Positions 7,672 to 16,952 are shown, counted from the stretch's first letter. The stretch: 64,000 nucleotides of DNA from Solibacillus sp040273735 (GCF_040273735.1 NZ_JBELZM010000005.1:62001-126000), one strand, 5' to 3'. A program made the numbers and translations. The notes: a model not told the origin generated them from the letters alone.

Positions 7672-9752
7672 GCGACACACTCCTCAATTGTAAGTAAACG
7701 TTGGCGTACGTAATAAACAGTTTTAATGCCTTTCGTCCACGCATATATATAAGCTTTTGCCAATTGTTCTGTGTTCCACTGATCTGTTACGTATAGTGTC
7801 ATGGAAATCCCCTGGTCCACATGCTTTTGCGCTGCTGCGTAAAGGTCGATCAGTTCATACGGGTTTACTTCATATGCTTCGGTATAAAGTTCCTGGTTTT
7901 CATTCGTTAAAAATGGCATCGGATAAATTGTACGGCTGTCAGCATAATCGCGAACCTCCACGCGTTCTGTAACAGGGGCAATGGAAGCGGTACAGCTGCG
8001 GATGTAGGAAATGGAGCCAGTTGGAGCAATTGCAAGTCTATATGAGTGGAACAATCCATGCTCCAAAACGTCGGCCTTCAACTGCTGCCACATATTTTGA
8101 GTAATGATCGGTGTACCCCCAAGTGCTTTAATCACTTCAGGTGTAAGTTCTTTTTCTTCTTTATATATATAAGTTTCAAAGTAAACACCGCTCGCATAAT
8201 CACTTTCCTCAAATCGATAAAACGTTTCGTTCTTTTGCTTCGCGATTTCCATTGATGCTTTTAATGAGTAATAATTCAGTGCTTCCATAAACGCATCGAT
8301 AAATTCAATTGACTCTTTGGAGCCATAACGGATTCCGCTTTGTACGAGGTGTCCATGCAAGTTCATAACGCCCAATCCTACAGAGTGCATCACTTTGTTG
8401 GCTTTCGACACAGAAGGGACGTTTACAATATCGGTCATCGTTGAGACATTCGTCAAAAGACGCATTGCTGTATCGACAAGCTGTCCGAAATCCTGAACTT
8501 TCGTTGCTTCGTGAATGTCGATCGATCCTAAATTGCAAGAAACATCGAGGCCATATTCATTCGGCTCGTTTTGATCGGTAACAACACTTGTTTGCTGGTA
8601 TTGGAGAATTTCGGTGCACAGATTCGACATCTTCACACGTCCGATTTCTTTTAATGGATGCTCGTTATTAACATTATCATCGAATATTTCAAAAGGGTAA
8701 CCCGATTCAAACTGCGCTTTTTTAATTTCCGTATATAGTTTACGGGCATTTAATCGTTTCAGTTTACGGATGTTCGGATTATCCAATAGCTCATAGTACA
8801 TTTCTGTAATCGAAATTTCCGACATGCGTTTCCCGTATTCTTTATAAATATCATATGAACTGAACAAGACGATATCTTTATCTCGGCGCATCAGTTCAAA
8901 GAAAATATCGGGTAGAATAATCCCTGTAGATAGTGTAGCTAATCGGATTTTATCGTCGGCATTTGGTTTCTTGGAAGAGATGAACGCTTCAATATCACCG
9001 TGGAAAACATTCAGGTAGACGACTCCTGAACCATTTCTTTGACCAAGCTGATTCGAATATGAGAATGAATTCTCCAGCAGTTTCGCAACGGGCATAACCC
9101 CGCTCGCACGGTTTAAGATCCCTTTTATCGGATCACCTAAAGGACGAAGATCGGTCAAGTTTACCCCGACACCGCCGCCTAAACGGGAAAGCTCCAGACA
9201 GTAACCGATGTTCTCGGCAATCGAGTTCATCGTGTCATCCATTGTCAGTTTAAAGCATGAGACAAGCTCACCACGCGCCTTTTTCCCGCTGTTTAAAGCA
9301 GTTGGGGTTGCTGGCTGGTAGGCAGTCATGACCGCTTCGATGGCCTTTTCCGCCAACATTTCATCACCTTGTGCTAAATAAAGGGCGATGATGACAATTC
9401 GATCCTCGTACTTTTCCAGAATTTCTTTTCCGTCACGGCTTTTCATCGCATAGCTTTCGTAAAACTTTGAAGCACTCATGAATGAAGGGAACCGGAACTT
9501 GTAGGAATAGGCTTTTTTGTACATCCGTTTAATAAAGTCCATCGAGTAGAAATCAAAAAACTCTTTTTCGTAATAGCCTTCATCAACTAAATAGCGCACT
9601 TTTTCCTCAATATCAATAAAGTAGCGTAAACGGACATTGACGTCTTCCAGAAAATAGCGGCGTGTTGCTTCTTTGTCTTTCGCCAAATCAAGTTCACCGG
9701 TTGCACGGTAACGGTTTAATATATCGTTATTTAATTTTAAATACTGTTTCAT
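7659..9752 (-). CDS. nrdE: Class Ib ribonucleotide reductase alpha subunit NrdE
   Basis: A 697-aa catalytic subunit reducing ribonucleoside diphosphates. Visible active-site elements: Cys166 (SCFKL) and Cys406 as the redox pair, NLCTE at 377-381 giving the N-x-C-x-E radical site with Cys379, and the C-terminal pair CVAC that is recharged by NrdH. The short N-terminus lacks an ATP cone, as in class Ib. The start chosen is the ATG after GGAAAGAGG and overlaps the nrdI stop by 4 bp (ATGA). Expression should depend on the leader riboswitch of the operon. Confidence 0.95.
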   Translation of the reverse strand: MKQYLKLNNDILNRYRATGELDLAKDKEATRRYFLEDVNVRLRYFIDIEEKVRYLVDEGYYEKEFFDFYSMDFIKRMYKKAYSYKFRFPSFMSASKFYESYAMKSRDGKEILEKYEDRIVIIALYLAQGDEMLAEKAIEAVMTAYQPATPTALNSGKKARGELVSCFKLTMDDTMNSIAENIGYCLELSRLGGGVGVNLTDLRPLGDPIKGILNRASGVMPVAKLLENSFSYSNQLGQRNGSGVVYLNVFHGDIEAFISSKKPNADDKIRLATLSTGIILPDIFFELMRRDKDIVLFSSYDIYKEYGKRMSEISITEMYYELLDNPNIRKLKRLNARKLYTEIKKAQFESGYPFEIFDDNVNNEHPLKEIGRVKMSNLCTEILQYQQTSVVTDQNEPNEYGLDVSCNLGSIDIHEATKVQDFGQLVDTAMRLLTNVSTMTDIVNVPSVSKANKVMHSVGLGVMNLHGHLVQSGIRYGSKESIEFIDAFMEALNYYSLKASMEIAKQKNETFYRFEESDYASGVYFETYIYKEEKELTPEVIKALGGTPIITQNMWQQLKADVLEHGLFHSYRLAIAPTGSISYIRSCTASIAPVTERVEVRDYADSRTIYPMPFLTNENQELYTEAYEVNPYELIDLYAAAQKHVDQGISMTLYVTDQWNTEQLAKAYIYAWTKGIKTVYYVRQRLLTIEECVACQI

Positions 9753-10117
9753 ATCGATGCCTCTTTCCAAATGGAGTGGTAGTAATCTGTAATCGACTCG
9801 TAATTAGCCGGAGTTCCCCGCATTTCCACTTTTTCAATTAACGGAATTCCGTATTGTGCAGCTAAAAGGTCACCAGCACGGCCGAAAAAAGCATGACCGA
9901 AATTCCGGTTTCCGCTTACGATAATTCCTTTGCATAATTCAAAGTTCGCAGTCATGAACTGGTCGACGATAGGGGGGACAGAGCCTAATCCATCCGTATA
10001 TGTAAATAAAAGATACGGTTCATCGATTTTCACCATCTCGGCCAGATCCTTTGCGGGTAAGCCGAGTTTTTGCACGATGTATCGTACATTGCCAGTTCGT
10101 GAAGCATAAATAATCAT
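9749..10117 (-). CDS. nrdI: Flavodoxin-like NrdI
   Basis: A 122-aa FMN protein that activates the Mn2 cofactor of NrdF. It has the NrdI signature: IIYASRTGNVRYIV at the start (phosphate loop), TYTDGLGSVP in the middle and SGNRNFGHAFFGRAGD, which shapes the flavin pocket. It is coupled to both neighbours by 4-bp overlaps. Confidence 0.94.
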   Translation of the reverse strand: MIIYASRTGNVRYIVQKLGLPAKDLAEMVKIDEPYLLFTYTDGLGSVPPIVDQFMTANFELCKGIIVSGNRNFGHAFFGRAGDLLAAQYGIPLIEKVEMRGTPANYESITDYYHSIWKEASI

Positions 10118-10338
10118 GCAGTCATTTCAGAAATGCGATCGATAATAGAAGTCGGCTCTGAAATGAACTCACCGTTTATTTCAAATAACGGCACAGACAG
10201 AAAACCTGCATCGATTACTTGTTGTTTTGCTGTTTCGTCCTGGTCGATATTGATGACCTCTACTTCCAAGTTGGCTGCATCAAGTTCTGATTTTACCCAT
10301 AGGCATTTCGGGCAAATTGTTTTCGTATAAAGTTTCAT
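10114..10338 (-). CDS. nrdH: Glutaredoxin-like NrdH
   Basis: A 74-aa thioredoxin-fold electron donor for NrdE. It starts MKLYTKTICPKC, with the redox pair in CPKC, and has SVPLFEING, the cis-Pro loop. The start is the ATG after GAGGGA; the open frame extends further upstream without an SD. First gene of nrdHIEF and directly behind the riboswitch terminator. Confidence 0.9.
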   Translation of the reverse strand: MKLYTKTICPKCLWVKSELDAANLEVEVINIDQDETAKQQVIDAGFLSVPLFEINGEFISEPTSIIDRISEMTA

Positions 10339-10410
10339 ATTAGAATCCCTCGCTATATAAATATTACTAGTTATCGTGTCGTACAGTATGCGGGAGAGAT
10401 TTGTGACAAA

Positions 10411-10442
10411 TAAAAAAGCTATCCCGGAAAACAGGATAGCTT
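10411..10442 (-). terminator. Riboswitch-controlled intrinsic terminator before nrdH
   Basis: On the minus strand AAGCTATCC pairs with GGATAGCTT and is followed by TTTTTTA. It lies between the cobalamin aptamer and nrdH, so B12 binding is expected to favour termination. A competing stem GAAATGGA/TCCATTTC lies just upstream of it in the transcript. Confidence 0.85.
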
Positions 10443-10490
10443 GAAATGGAAACGAGTTAAAGAGCGCCTCCATTTCCTATTCCCCGAAGA

Positions 10491-10650
10491 AATGTACGTA
10501 GTTTTAACGCGGCAGGTCTCCTGGCTTTGCCTCATCCGTCAGACATACCTTCCCATGCATTGCACAGTGGTCTATTCGTCTTCAGTCAGCATTTACAGTT
10601 GCGGGGACAGCGTTGGATTCACACCAAACTTCCCTTTTAAACTACATTTA
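10491..10650 (-). promoter_or_regulatory. Cobalamin riboswitch aptamer controlling nrdHIEF
   Basis: Minus-strand RNA shows the B12-riboswitch landmarks in order: GGTGTGAATCC, then CTGTCCCCGCAACTGTAA, then the B12 box AGCCAGGAGACCTGCC (plus-strand 10511-10526). A P1 stem closes it, pairing GTAGTTTAA near 10640 with TTAAAACTAC near 10500. The following terminator makes it a transcriptional off-switch for B12-independent ribonucleotide reductase. Confidence 0.95.
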
Positions 10651-10669
10651 GTAGTACCGTGATAAAAAA

Positions 10670-10685
10670 ACACAATATATAGTTG
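10670..10685. promoter_or_regulatory. NrdR-type box upstream of the nrd leader
   Basis: ACACAATATATAGTTG matches the NrdR consensus ACACWATATATWGTGT at 14 of 16 bases and lies just upstream of the riboswitch, where the nrdHIEF promoter should be. Only one convincing box was found; NrdR usually uses a pair. Confidence 0.55.
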
Positions 10686-10847
10686 AATTGAGTATAAGCT
10701 TTAACAACATAAAAGTAAAGAGCCTAAAGAAAGATAACATAAATCCAATAAGATTTCTAGAAAACTCCCTATTGAAAATAAAGAAAAAATATGGTTTTGT
10801 TATAACTGCATGTAAATAGATTTTATTAATGAGAAAGTTGGTTGAAT

Positions 10848-11285
10848 ATGTCGATTCAATTGAAAATTAAGAAAACCCACCCGGATGCTGTATTACCGAA
10901 ACAGGCACGGGAAGGGGATGCAGGGATGGATTTAAGCGCGGTTGAAGAGAAAGTTTTACTGCCTGGTGAATACGCATTAATTAAAACCGGTCTTCAAATC
11001 GAACTGCCGGAGGGAACAGAAGCGCAAGTACGCCCACGTAGTGGATTGGCACTCAAACATGGGATTACGGTGTTAAATAGTCCAGGTACGATCGATGCTG
11101 GCTATCGCGGTGAAATCGGCGTGATTTTAATCAATCACGGGAAAGAACCTTTTACGATTGAGAAAGGAATGCGCATCGCCCAGCTAGTCATTCAATATGT
11201 TCCGCAAGTTTTCATTGAAGAAACAGACAAACTGTCGGATACGGAGCGCGGTGATAAGGGCTTTGGTTCGAGCGGAGTGAAATAA
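10848..11285 (+). CDS. dut: dUTP diphosphatase
   Basis: A 145-aa trimeric dUTPase hydrolysing dUTP to dUMP and PPi. All five motifs are visible: DAGMDL, RPRSGLA, GTIDAGYRGEI, RIAQLVI and the C-terminal arm RGDKGFGSSG. It is divergent from nrdHIEF, a sensible pairing in dNTP metabolism. The SD is weak; a TTG two codons upstream is an alternative start with a GAGAAAG before it. Confidence 0.94.
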   Translation: MSIQLKIKKTHPDAVLPKQAREGDAGMDLSAVEEKVLLPGEYALIKTGLQIELPEGTEAQVRPRSGLALKHGITVLNSPGTIDAGYRGEIGVILINHGKEPFTIEKGMRIAQLVIQYVPQVFIEETDKLSDTERGDKGFGSSGVK

Positions 11286-11287
11286 TG

Positions 11288-11330
11288 AAAAAAAGCCTGC
11301 TTTCGGATGAACACAGGCTTTTAATCTTCT
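11288..11330. terminator. Terminator after dut
   Basis: AAAAGCCTG (11291-11299) pairs with CAGGCTTTT (11314-11322), followed by a T-rich stretch. It overlaps the 3' end of the frameshifted minus-strand gene. Confidence 0.8.
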
Positions 11331-11625
11331 TTTTTCCACTTTATGTAATTGTATGACGTTTGAAAAACAAATACGATCACGAGCAACAGCGTAACAAATA
11401 TAAAGTTAGCGGAAAACCTTTCAAAATAATAAATGATTGCTAACGGAAAAATACAAAACGGGATTGAATAAATCGTGCGTAAAAATTTACGGCGATATGA
11501 TAGGCAAACTTAAATCCTTTATCCACTTTCGGCTTTTTCCGGAAATACATAGACAAGACAAATGTCGTAATTGAAATCACTAATAATATGAATCCGTACT
11601 GAATTAAAAAATCTAAATCAACCAT
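11321..11625 (-). pseudogene. Frameshifted small membrane protein gene
   Basis: The upstream part starts ATGGTTGATTTAG after GAGGAAGG and encodes a TM helix followed by RKKPKVDKGFKFAYH. Near 11500 the frame breaks. In the shifted frame the sequence continues as YRRKFLRTIYSIP, a second and third hydrophobic segment, and a basic end SYNYIKWKKED, stopping at 11321. Together this gives about 102 aa with three TM segments and cytoplasmic basic ends. The span is not a multiple of three, consistent with one lost or gained base. It could be a real pseudogene or a sequencing error. Function is not recognised. Confidence 0.6.
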
Positions 11626-11897
11626 AGTAGTTTCCTTCCTCTCCTTTTGACTGAATATCGATCTGTGTCACAATTTTTGAAATCGGTAAATACAAAAGTT
11701 CACAATTATAACGCCCATCAGGTAGATCTTTCTAAAATCCAATGAGTACCATCATTCCCTCCTTTAGAATTTATTTTCTAATAGGTACTAAGTATGCATA
11801 AGGATATATAGAAACGTTTATCCGTTTAGAAGGTGATCAATCAATTTTAGTCGAATGCATAAGAATCATAGTAGAAAAAATAGGATGGAGGCATTGT

Positions 11898-12785
11898 ATG
11901 CGTAGCGTGCAAAGTGTGTTGTTTGAGAAGTTTTTAATACTGCGAGGAACAAAGAAGAAATTTATGGATTTACGACTGCTCGATGAATTTATTGCAATGA
12001 AACATAACGAGAAACCGTATGAACTGGATGCTAAATTCAGAGATCAGCATCAAATACAGAAAGACGAATTGAATAGCATTCACTATTACACAATTAATGA
12101 ACAGCAAACACCGGAAAAGGTCATCTACTATTTCCACGGCGGAGCGTATATTAATGATCCACTGATTTTTCATTGGCGTTATTTAGTAAAGCTTGCACAG
12201 GAGACAAATTTCACGATTGTTGTGCCAATTTATCCGAAGCTACCTAAACATACACATAGAGAGTGTTTTGTTGCCATCCATGACTTATATGATCATCTTG
12301 TTTTAAAATACGATGCACCGTTTATTTTTATGGGGGATTCTGCTGGAGGCGGGTTGGCAATGGCGTTGGCTCAGGATGTAAAGCGATGTTCGAAAAAGCA
12401 GCCTCAGCATATTGTTCTACACTCTGCCTGGCTAGATGTACGAGGGGAAGACCCGCGCTATAAAGAACTTGAAAAACGCGATCCGATGCTTGGAGTGATA
12501 GGCGCACAGGAGCTTGGCAGGTTATGGGCGGACGGCTTGGAGTTAACCGACTACAAAATAAGTCCTGTACATGGAGAACTGATAGACATTGGACAAATTA
12601 CCGCTTTTGTGGGGACGGATGAACTACTGCTAGTCGATGCAAATATGCTTCTCGATAAGGCAAAAGAACAGGGAGTAGCAATTCAATACTACGAATATCC
12701 GAAAATGAACCATGTTTTCCCGGTATTTCCGATTCCGGAAGCAAAAAAGGCAATGAATCAACTGCTTAGGATTATAAAAAATTAG
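11898..12785 (+). CDS. Alpha/beta hydrolase, hormone-sensitive-lipase-type esterase
   Basis: A 295-aa esterase. The oxyanion-hole HGG is at residues 80-82 and the nucleophile elbow GDSAGG contains Ser148. The acid probably lies in the GTDELLLVDA strand and the catalytic His in MNHVF near the end. It is related to acetyl-hydrolase/lipase family proteins; the natural substrate is unknown. It stands alone with its own SD (AGGATGGAGG). Confidence 0.85.
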   Translation: MRSVQSVLFEKFLILRGTKKKFMDLRLLDEFIAMKHNEKPYELDAKFRDQHQIQKDELNSIHYYTINEQQTPEKVIYYFHGGAYINDPLIFHWRYLVKLAQETNFTIVVPIYPKLPKHTHRECFVAIHDLYDHLVLKYDAPFIFMGDSAGGGLAMALAQDVKRCSKKQPQHIVLHSAWLDVRGEDPRYKELEKRDPMLGVIGAQELGRLWADGLELTDYKISPVHGELIDIGQITAFVGTDELLLVDANMLLDKAKEQGVAIQYYEYPKMNHVFPVFPIPEAKKAMNQLLRIIKN

Positions 12786-13161
12786 TACGAATTAACAAGG
12801 GAGCTTTAACAGTACGGAAACGTATATTATCCGACACATCAAAACGGAGGACAAGATTAGGAGACCAAGTTAACAATAGCTGATAAGGTAGGAATAAGCA
12901 GCTACACAGGTAATTTCAAATATCCCTCCAGCAGTTTTCTGATCGCCTGTTTACAGATGACAAACAGGAAACAGGTGTGTTGAAAGGTAAAAAAATTTCT
13001 ACACACCTGCATTGCTTAAAAACTTTGGCATCCATTTATTAATAAAGGTCACTACATGAGACTTAAGGACCCCAACAAAGCGAAGATAGTTTGGATTTCG
13101 AACCACAAGCCATGCTAAAGAATGCGTCCTCTGGGAACAGAGATGAACATTCCTAAATTAA
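12786..13161. other. Gene-free stretch with inverted repeats
   Basis: No credible gene. Two hairpins are visible: CCTGTTT/AAACAGG (12946-12968) and CAGGTGTGT/ACACACCTG (12972-13009). Short open stretches on both strands look like possible remnants but cannot be assigned. Confidence 0.4.
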
Positions 13162-13929
13162 TTATTGCACTGTGTACCCGCCATCTAAAACGATCGCCTG
13201 GCCAGTCATTCCTTTTGCTCCCTCCCTTGAGATAAATAGAGCCAAATCAGAGATTTCTTTTACATCAAGTAATCTTTTTTGAGGAACGAGTGGATAAATC
13301 ACTTCTTCCAATACGTTTTCGAGAGGTATTTTGCGTGTTGCTGCTAAGTCTTGCAACTGATTTCGAACAAGTGGTGTATCTACATAGCCTGGACAAATAG
13401 CGTTAACCGTTATGCCATCTGATGCAGTTTCAAGTGCCGCAACTTTTGTTAGACCAATAACACCATGTTTGGCTGAATTATAGGCTGCTTTCCCTGCAAA
13501 TCCAACAAGCCCGTTAATTGAAGCCATATTAATAATACGGCCAAATTTTTGTTTTCTCATATGCGGTAACACATGCTTAGTTAATATAAATGGGGCAGTT
13601 AACATTATTTTTATTAACAGTTCGAAACGCTCTGTCGGAAAATCTTCAATCATTGCAACATGCTGCATACCAGCATTGTTTATAAGTATATCGATTCGAT
13701 CAAATTTCTGTACCGTTTCATCAATTGCTGCTATAATTTCTTCTTCTTTTGTCACATCACATTTAAGTCCAATTGCCCGTTCTCCAAGTGCGCTTGCTGC
13801 CTCTTTCACTTTTTCTTCATTTATATCTGATAGTACAACAAAAGCACCTTTTGTATAAAACTCTTTCGCAATCTCAAATCCTATACCTTGTGCTGCACCT
13901 GTAATGAATACCACTTTATTTTGTACCAC
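13162..13929 (-). CDS. D-3-hydroxybutyrate dehydrogenase (SDR family)
   Basis: A 255-aa short-chain dehydrogenase, NAD-dependent, interconverting 3-hydroxybutyrate and acetoacetate. It shows TGAAQGIG (nucleotide binding), NNAG, the MASING serine and YNSAK catalytic pair, and the C-terminal LDGGYTVQ typical of HbdH. There is no ATG; the start is either the GTG at 8-nt spacing from GGAGG (chosen) or the adjacent TTG at 5 nt. The same set (GntP, ScoA, ScoB, SDR) occurs in the B. subtilis yxjC-scoAB-yxjF cluster. Confidence 0.88.
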   Translation of the reverse strand: MVQNKVVFITGAAQGIGFEIAKEFYTKGAFVVLSDINEEKVKEAASALGERAIGLKCDVTKEEEIIAAIDETVQKFDRIDILINNAGMQHVAMIEDFPTERFELLIKIMLTAPFILTKHVLPHMRKQKFGRIINMASINGLVGFAGKAAYNSAKHGVIGLTKVAALETASDGITVNAICPGYVDTPLVRNQLQDLAATRKIPLENVLEEVIYPLVPQKRLLDVKEISDLALFISREGAKGMTGQAIVLDGGYTVQ

Positions 13930-14039
13930 CAAAAACGCCTCCTAGATAAGGAGCCAAAAGTGCTGGCTCCGTTTAAATTTTATTTCACTACTTTAAACTC
14001 TCGGTATATTAAACATACCATTTAATAACTACCGATCTA

Positions 14040-15476
14040 TCATACTAATCCAAAGAATGTATAAAGTGCGATGATAACAAATACGGCTAGGGTTTTAATG
14101 ATCGTAATTGCAAAAATATCACGATAAGACTGCTTATGTGTGAGTCCTGTTACCGCAAGCAGGGTAATAACCGCTCCGTTATGCGGAAGGGTATCCATGC
14201 CTCCTGAAGCCATTGCCACTACACGGTGCATTACTTCTGGTGGTATATTCGCAGCAATAATTGCTTGATTATACTTATCAGCCATTGCGCCCAACGCAAT
14301 CCCCATACCACCTGATGCGGATCCCGTCATACCCGCAAGAGTAGTGGTTGTAACTGCACCATTGACAAGTGGATTTGTAAATGTTGTAGATATTCCGTCG
14401 CTGATTTTTGCAAATCCTGGAAGGGCTGCGATGACTCCGCCAAATCCATATTCAGCGCCGGTATTCATAGTAGCAAGCAGCGATCCTCCAATGGCTGTAT
14501 TAACACCTTCTTTAAATCCATTAAATACCCTTTTAAAATCATAGGCAATCGATGATAAAATCCCCACAATCAACGCCATAATAATCGCCCAAATAGGAGC
14601 AGATGTTGCTACATCTACTTTATAGGCACTCAAGCCAATTGCTTCAAAGTCAAAGCCATTCGGATACCATTTCGGTATACTTGTAACAAATATTTTGTTG
14701 GTAACCCCAACCAAAATAAGCGGGACAAAAGCTAGGATTTGTCTAGAAAGCGATTGTTTGGCAGTTAAATCGGGAAGAGCAGGCTCATCCTTTACTTCTG
14801 CACTTTGAATCGTAACTGCCGTTTCCGAATCAAATCCAAAATAACCTTCTCCAGCTAATTCGGCTTTTTTCCTTCTAGATTCCAAGTATAGTAACCCAGC
14901 CGTTAAAACAATAATTGCCCCTATGATACCTAGAACCGGTGCAGCATAAATATCCGTTTTAAAGAAGGCGATTGGAATAACGTTTTGTATTTGCGGTGTC
15001 CCGGGAAGTGCATCCATTGTAAAGGTAAATGCACCAAGAGCAATCGTACCCGGAATTAAACGTTTGGGAATATTTGCCTGTCTAAACATTTGTGCAGCAA
15101 ATGGATAAATTGCAAATACGGCTACAAATAAACTCACTCCACTGTATGTTAAGATGGCGCCAAGCAATACGATCGTGAGCATTGCCCGTTTCGCACCTAG
15201 CCAGCTGACAATTGTTTTGGCAATTGACTCGGCAATCCCCGACATTTCTACAACTTTTCCGAAAATAGCTCCCAATAGGAAAACAGCAAAATATGATTTA
15301 ATAAATCCGACCATCTTTTCCATGAATATACCTGAGAAAAATGGTAAAACATTGCTTGGCGCAATTAATACAACAGCTAAAAGCGCACAGATTGGTGCAA
15401 ATAATATGACGGAATAACCGCGGTAGGCAGCAAACATTAATAATCCAAGCGCCAATAGAATAACCAACAAATCCAT
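14040..15476 (-). CDS. GntP-family permease, probable 3-hydroxybutyrate/ketone-body importer
   Basis: A 478-aa protein with about 12 TM segments of the GntP family, including the TMDALPGTPQ motif near residue 155 and the glycine-rich TGSASGGMGIALGA stretch near residue 375. GntP members carry gluconate or other small hydroxy acids. Its place between an HbdH-like dehydrogenase and a CoA-transferase pair makes a ketone body the likely substrate (inference). SD GAGGGGG. Confidence 0.85.
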   Translation of the reverse strand: MDLLVILLALGLLMFAAYRGYSVILFAPICALLAVVLIAPSNVLPFFSGIFMEKMVGFIKSYFAVFLLGAIFGKVVEMSGIAESIAKTIVSWLGAKRAMLTIVLLGAILTYSGVSLFVAVFAIYPFAAQMFRQANIPKRLIPGTIALGAFTFTMDALPGTPQIQNVIPIAFFKTDIYAAPVLGIIGAIIVLTAGLLYLESRRKKAELAGEGYFGFDSETAVTIQSAEVKDEPALPDLTAKQSLSRQILAFVPLILVGVTNKIFVTSIPKWYPNGFDFEAIGLSAYKVDVATSAPIWAIIMALIVGILSSIAYDFKRVFNGFKEGVNTAIGGSLLATMNTGAEYGFGGVIAALPGFAKISDGISTTFTNPLVNGAVTTTTLAGMTGSASGGMGIALGAMADKYNQAIIAANIPPEVMHRVVAMASGGMDTLPHNGAVITLLAVTGLTHKQSYRDIFAITIIKTLAVFVIIALYTFFGLV

Positions 15477-15586
15477 ATAAATCCCCCTCGTACAATAGTA
15501 GTAAGAGTTCTATTCTTTGGACAATTGCCATATGAAAGAAACTCTTATTTATGGTGTATTACATCGTTTATCTGACAGGAATACAG

Positions 15587-16246
15587 TTAAATGGAAACGC
15601 TCTCTTTTACATTCTCAATAATTAAATTTGCTTCCGTTGATTGAATTACATCCTCAACAGAATATCCTTCAAATACTTCTTTCAGCTCTAAACCACGTGA
15701 TGTTACTTCAATTAGGGCTCTTTCCGTAATAATTTTATTGACTACGCCTTTGCCCGTTAAAGGTAAAGAACATTCTTTTTTTATTTTTGGTGAACCGTCT
15801 TTCGAGACATGGTCCATTATGACAATAATTTTTTTGGCACCATGGACTAAATCCATCGCACCACCCATACCTTTAATCATCTTTCCGGGGATCATCCAGT
15901 TGGCTAAGTCGCCTTTTTCGGAGACTTCCATTCCACCCAAAATGGCAACATCAATATGTCCGCCGCGGATCATTGCGAATGATTCTGCACTTGTGAAAAA
16001 AGAGGAGCCAGGTATTGTTGTGATTGTCTCTTTTCCGGCATTGATTAAGTCTGGATCAACTTCCTCTTTTGTCGGATACGGTCCGATTCCAAGCAAACCG
16101 TTTTCGGATTGCAGGATGACGGTTTTTTCTGGAGATATATAATTTGCGACCAATGTAGGCATCCCAATTCCTAAATTGACATAGTTACCGTGCTCTATTT
16201 CTTTTTCAGCCCGAATGGCAATCCGTTCCCTATTAGTTAAAGTCAT
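15587..16246 (-). CDS. scoB: 3-oxoacid CoA-transferase subunit B
   Basis: A 219-aa beta subunit of succinyl-CoA:3-ketoacid (or butyrate/acetoacetate) CoA-transferase. The catalytic glutamate is in SENGLLGIGP (Glu48), and the GGxDVAILGGMEV and GAKKIIVIMDH strands match the family. With ScoA it activates acetoacetate to acetoacetyl-CoA. SD AAGGAGT. It follows scoA by 19 bp. Confidence 0.92.
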   Translation of the reverse strand: MTLTNRERIAIRAEKEIEHGNYVNLGIGMPTLVANYISPEKTVILQSENGLLGIGPYPTKEEVDPDLINAGKETITTIPGSSFFTSAESFAMIRGGHIDVAILGGMEVSEKGDLANWMIPGKMIKGMGGAMDLVHGAKKIIVIMDHVSKDGSPKIKKECSLPLTGKGVVNKIITERALIEVTSRGLELKEVFEGYSVEDVIQSTEANLIIENVKESVSI

Positions 16247-16265
16247 TTAGAATACTCCTTTCTTA

Positions 16266-16952
16266 TTAACGTACTGTTAATCTTTCTACTTTTTTTTCTT
16301 GTTTTGCCTGAAGCATACCCTGGACATAGATACTCGGCGTTTGAATCATATTGGGATCCAATTCACCCGTTGCCACAATTTCCTCAACTTCTGCAATCGT
16401 AACTTTTCCGGCTGCAGCCATTATAGGATTGAAGTTTTGAGCGGTTTTGTTATAAATCAGATTACCTAATTGGTCAGCTTTAGCAGCGCGAATTATAGAA
16501 AAATCAGCTATTAGTGCTGTCTCTAACACATAATCCTTTCCATTGAAATTTCGAATTTCTTTCCCTTCCGAGGTGATTGTCCCTACTCCGGCTGGTGTAT
16601 AAAAGGCTGGAATGCCAGCACCTCCTGCCCGGATTCTTTCAGCAAGCGTGCCTTGGGGAGTCAGCTCCACTTCGATTTCACCGGAAAGTACTTGGCGTTC
16701 GAACTCTTTGTTTTCACCTACATAAGATGCAATGATCTTTTTGATTTGCTTCTTCCGCAATAAAAGTCCTAATCCCCAATCGTCTATACCGCAATTGTTC
16801 GAAATTACCGTTAAATCTTTTACTCCTTTTTCTTCAAGTGCAAGGATGAGCTGTTCAGGAATACCAACCAATCCGAAACCACCAACCATGAGAGTTGCAC
16901 CATCTTGAATTTGACTTACTGCCTCTTCTGCAGAAGAGAAAATGCGTTTCAT
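16266..16952 (-). CDS. scoA: 3-oxoacid CoA-transferase subunit A
   Basis: A 228-aa alpha subunit. It has the CoA-binding GGFGLVGIPE loop at residue 24, SNNCG, and GTLAERIRAGGAGIPAFYTP in the middle. The start is the ATG after ATTGGAGG; the open frame upstream has no SD. First gene of the ketone-body operon (scoA-scoB-gntP-hbdH), downstream of three palindromic operators. Confidence 0.92.
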   Translation of the reverse strand: MKRIFSSAEEAVSQIQDGATLMVGGFGLVGIPEQLILALEEKGVKDLTVISNNCGIDDWGLGLLLRKKQIKKIIASYVGENKEFERQVLSGEIEVELTPQGTLAERIRAGGAGIPAFYTPAGVGTITSEGKEIRNFNGKDYVLETALIADFSIIRAAKADQLGNLIYNKTAQNFNPIMAAAGKVTIAEVEEIVATGELDPNMIQTPSIYVQGMLQAKQEKKVERLTVR

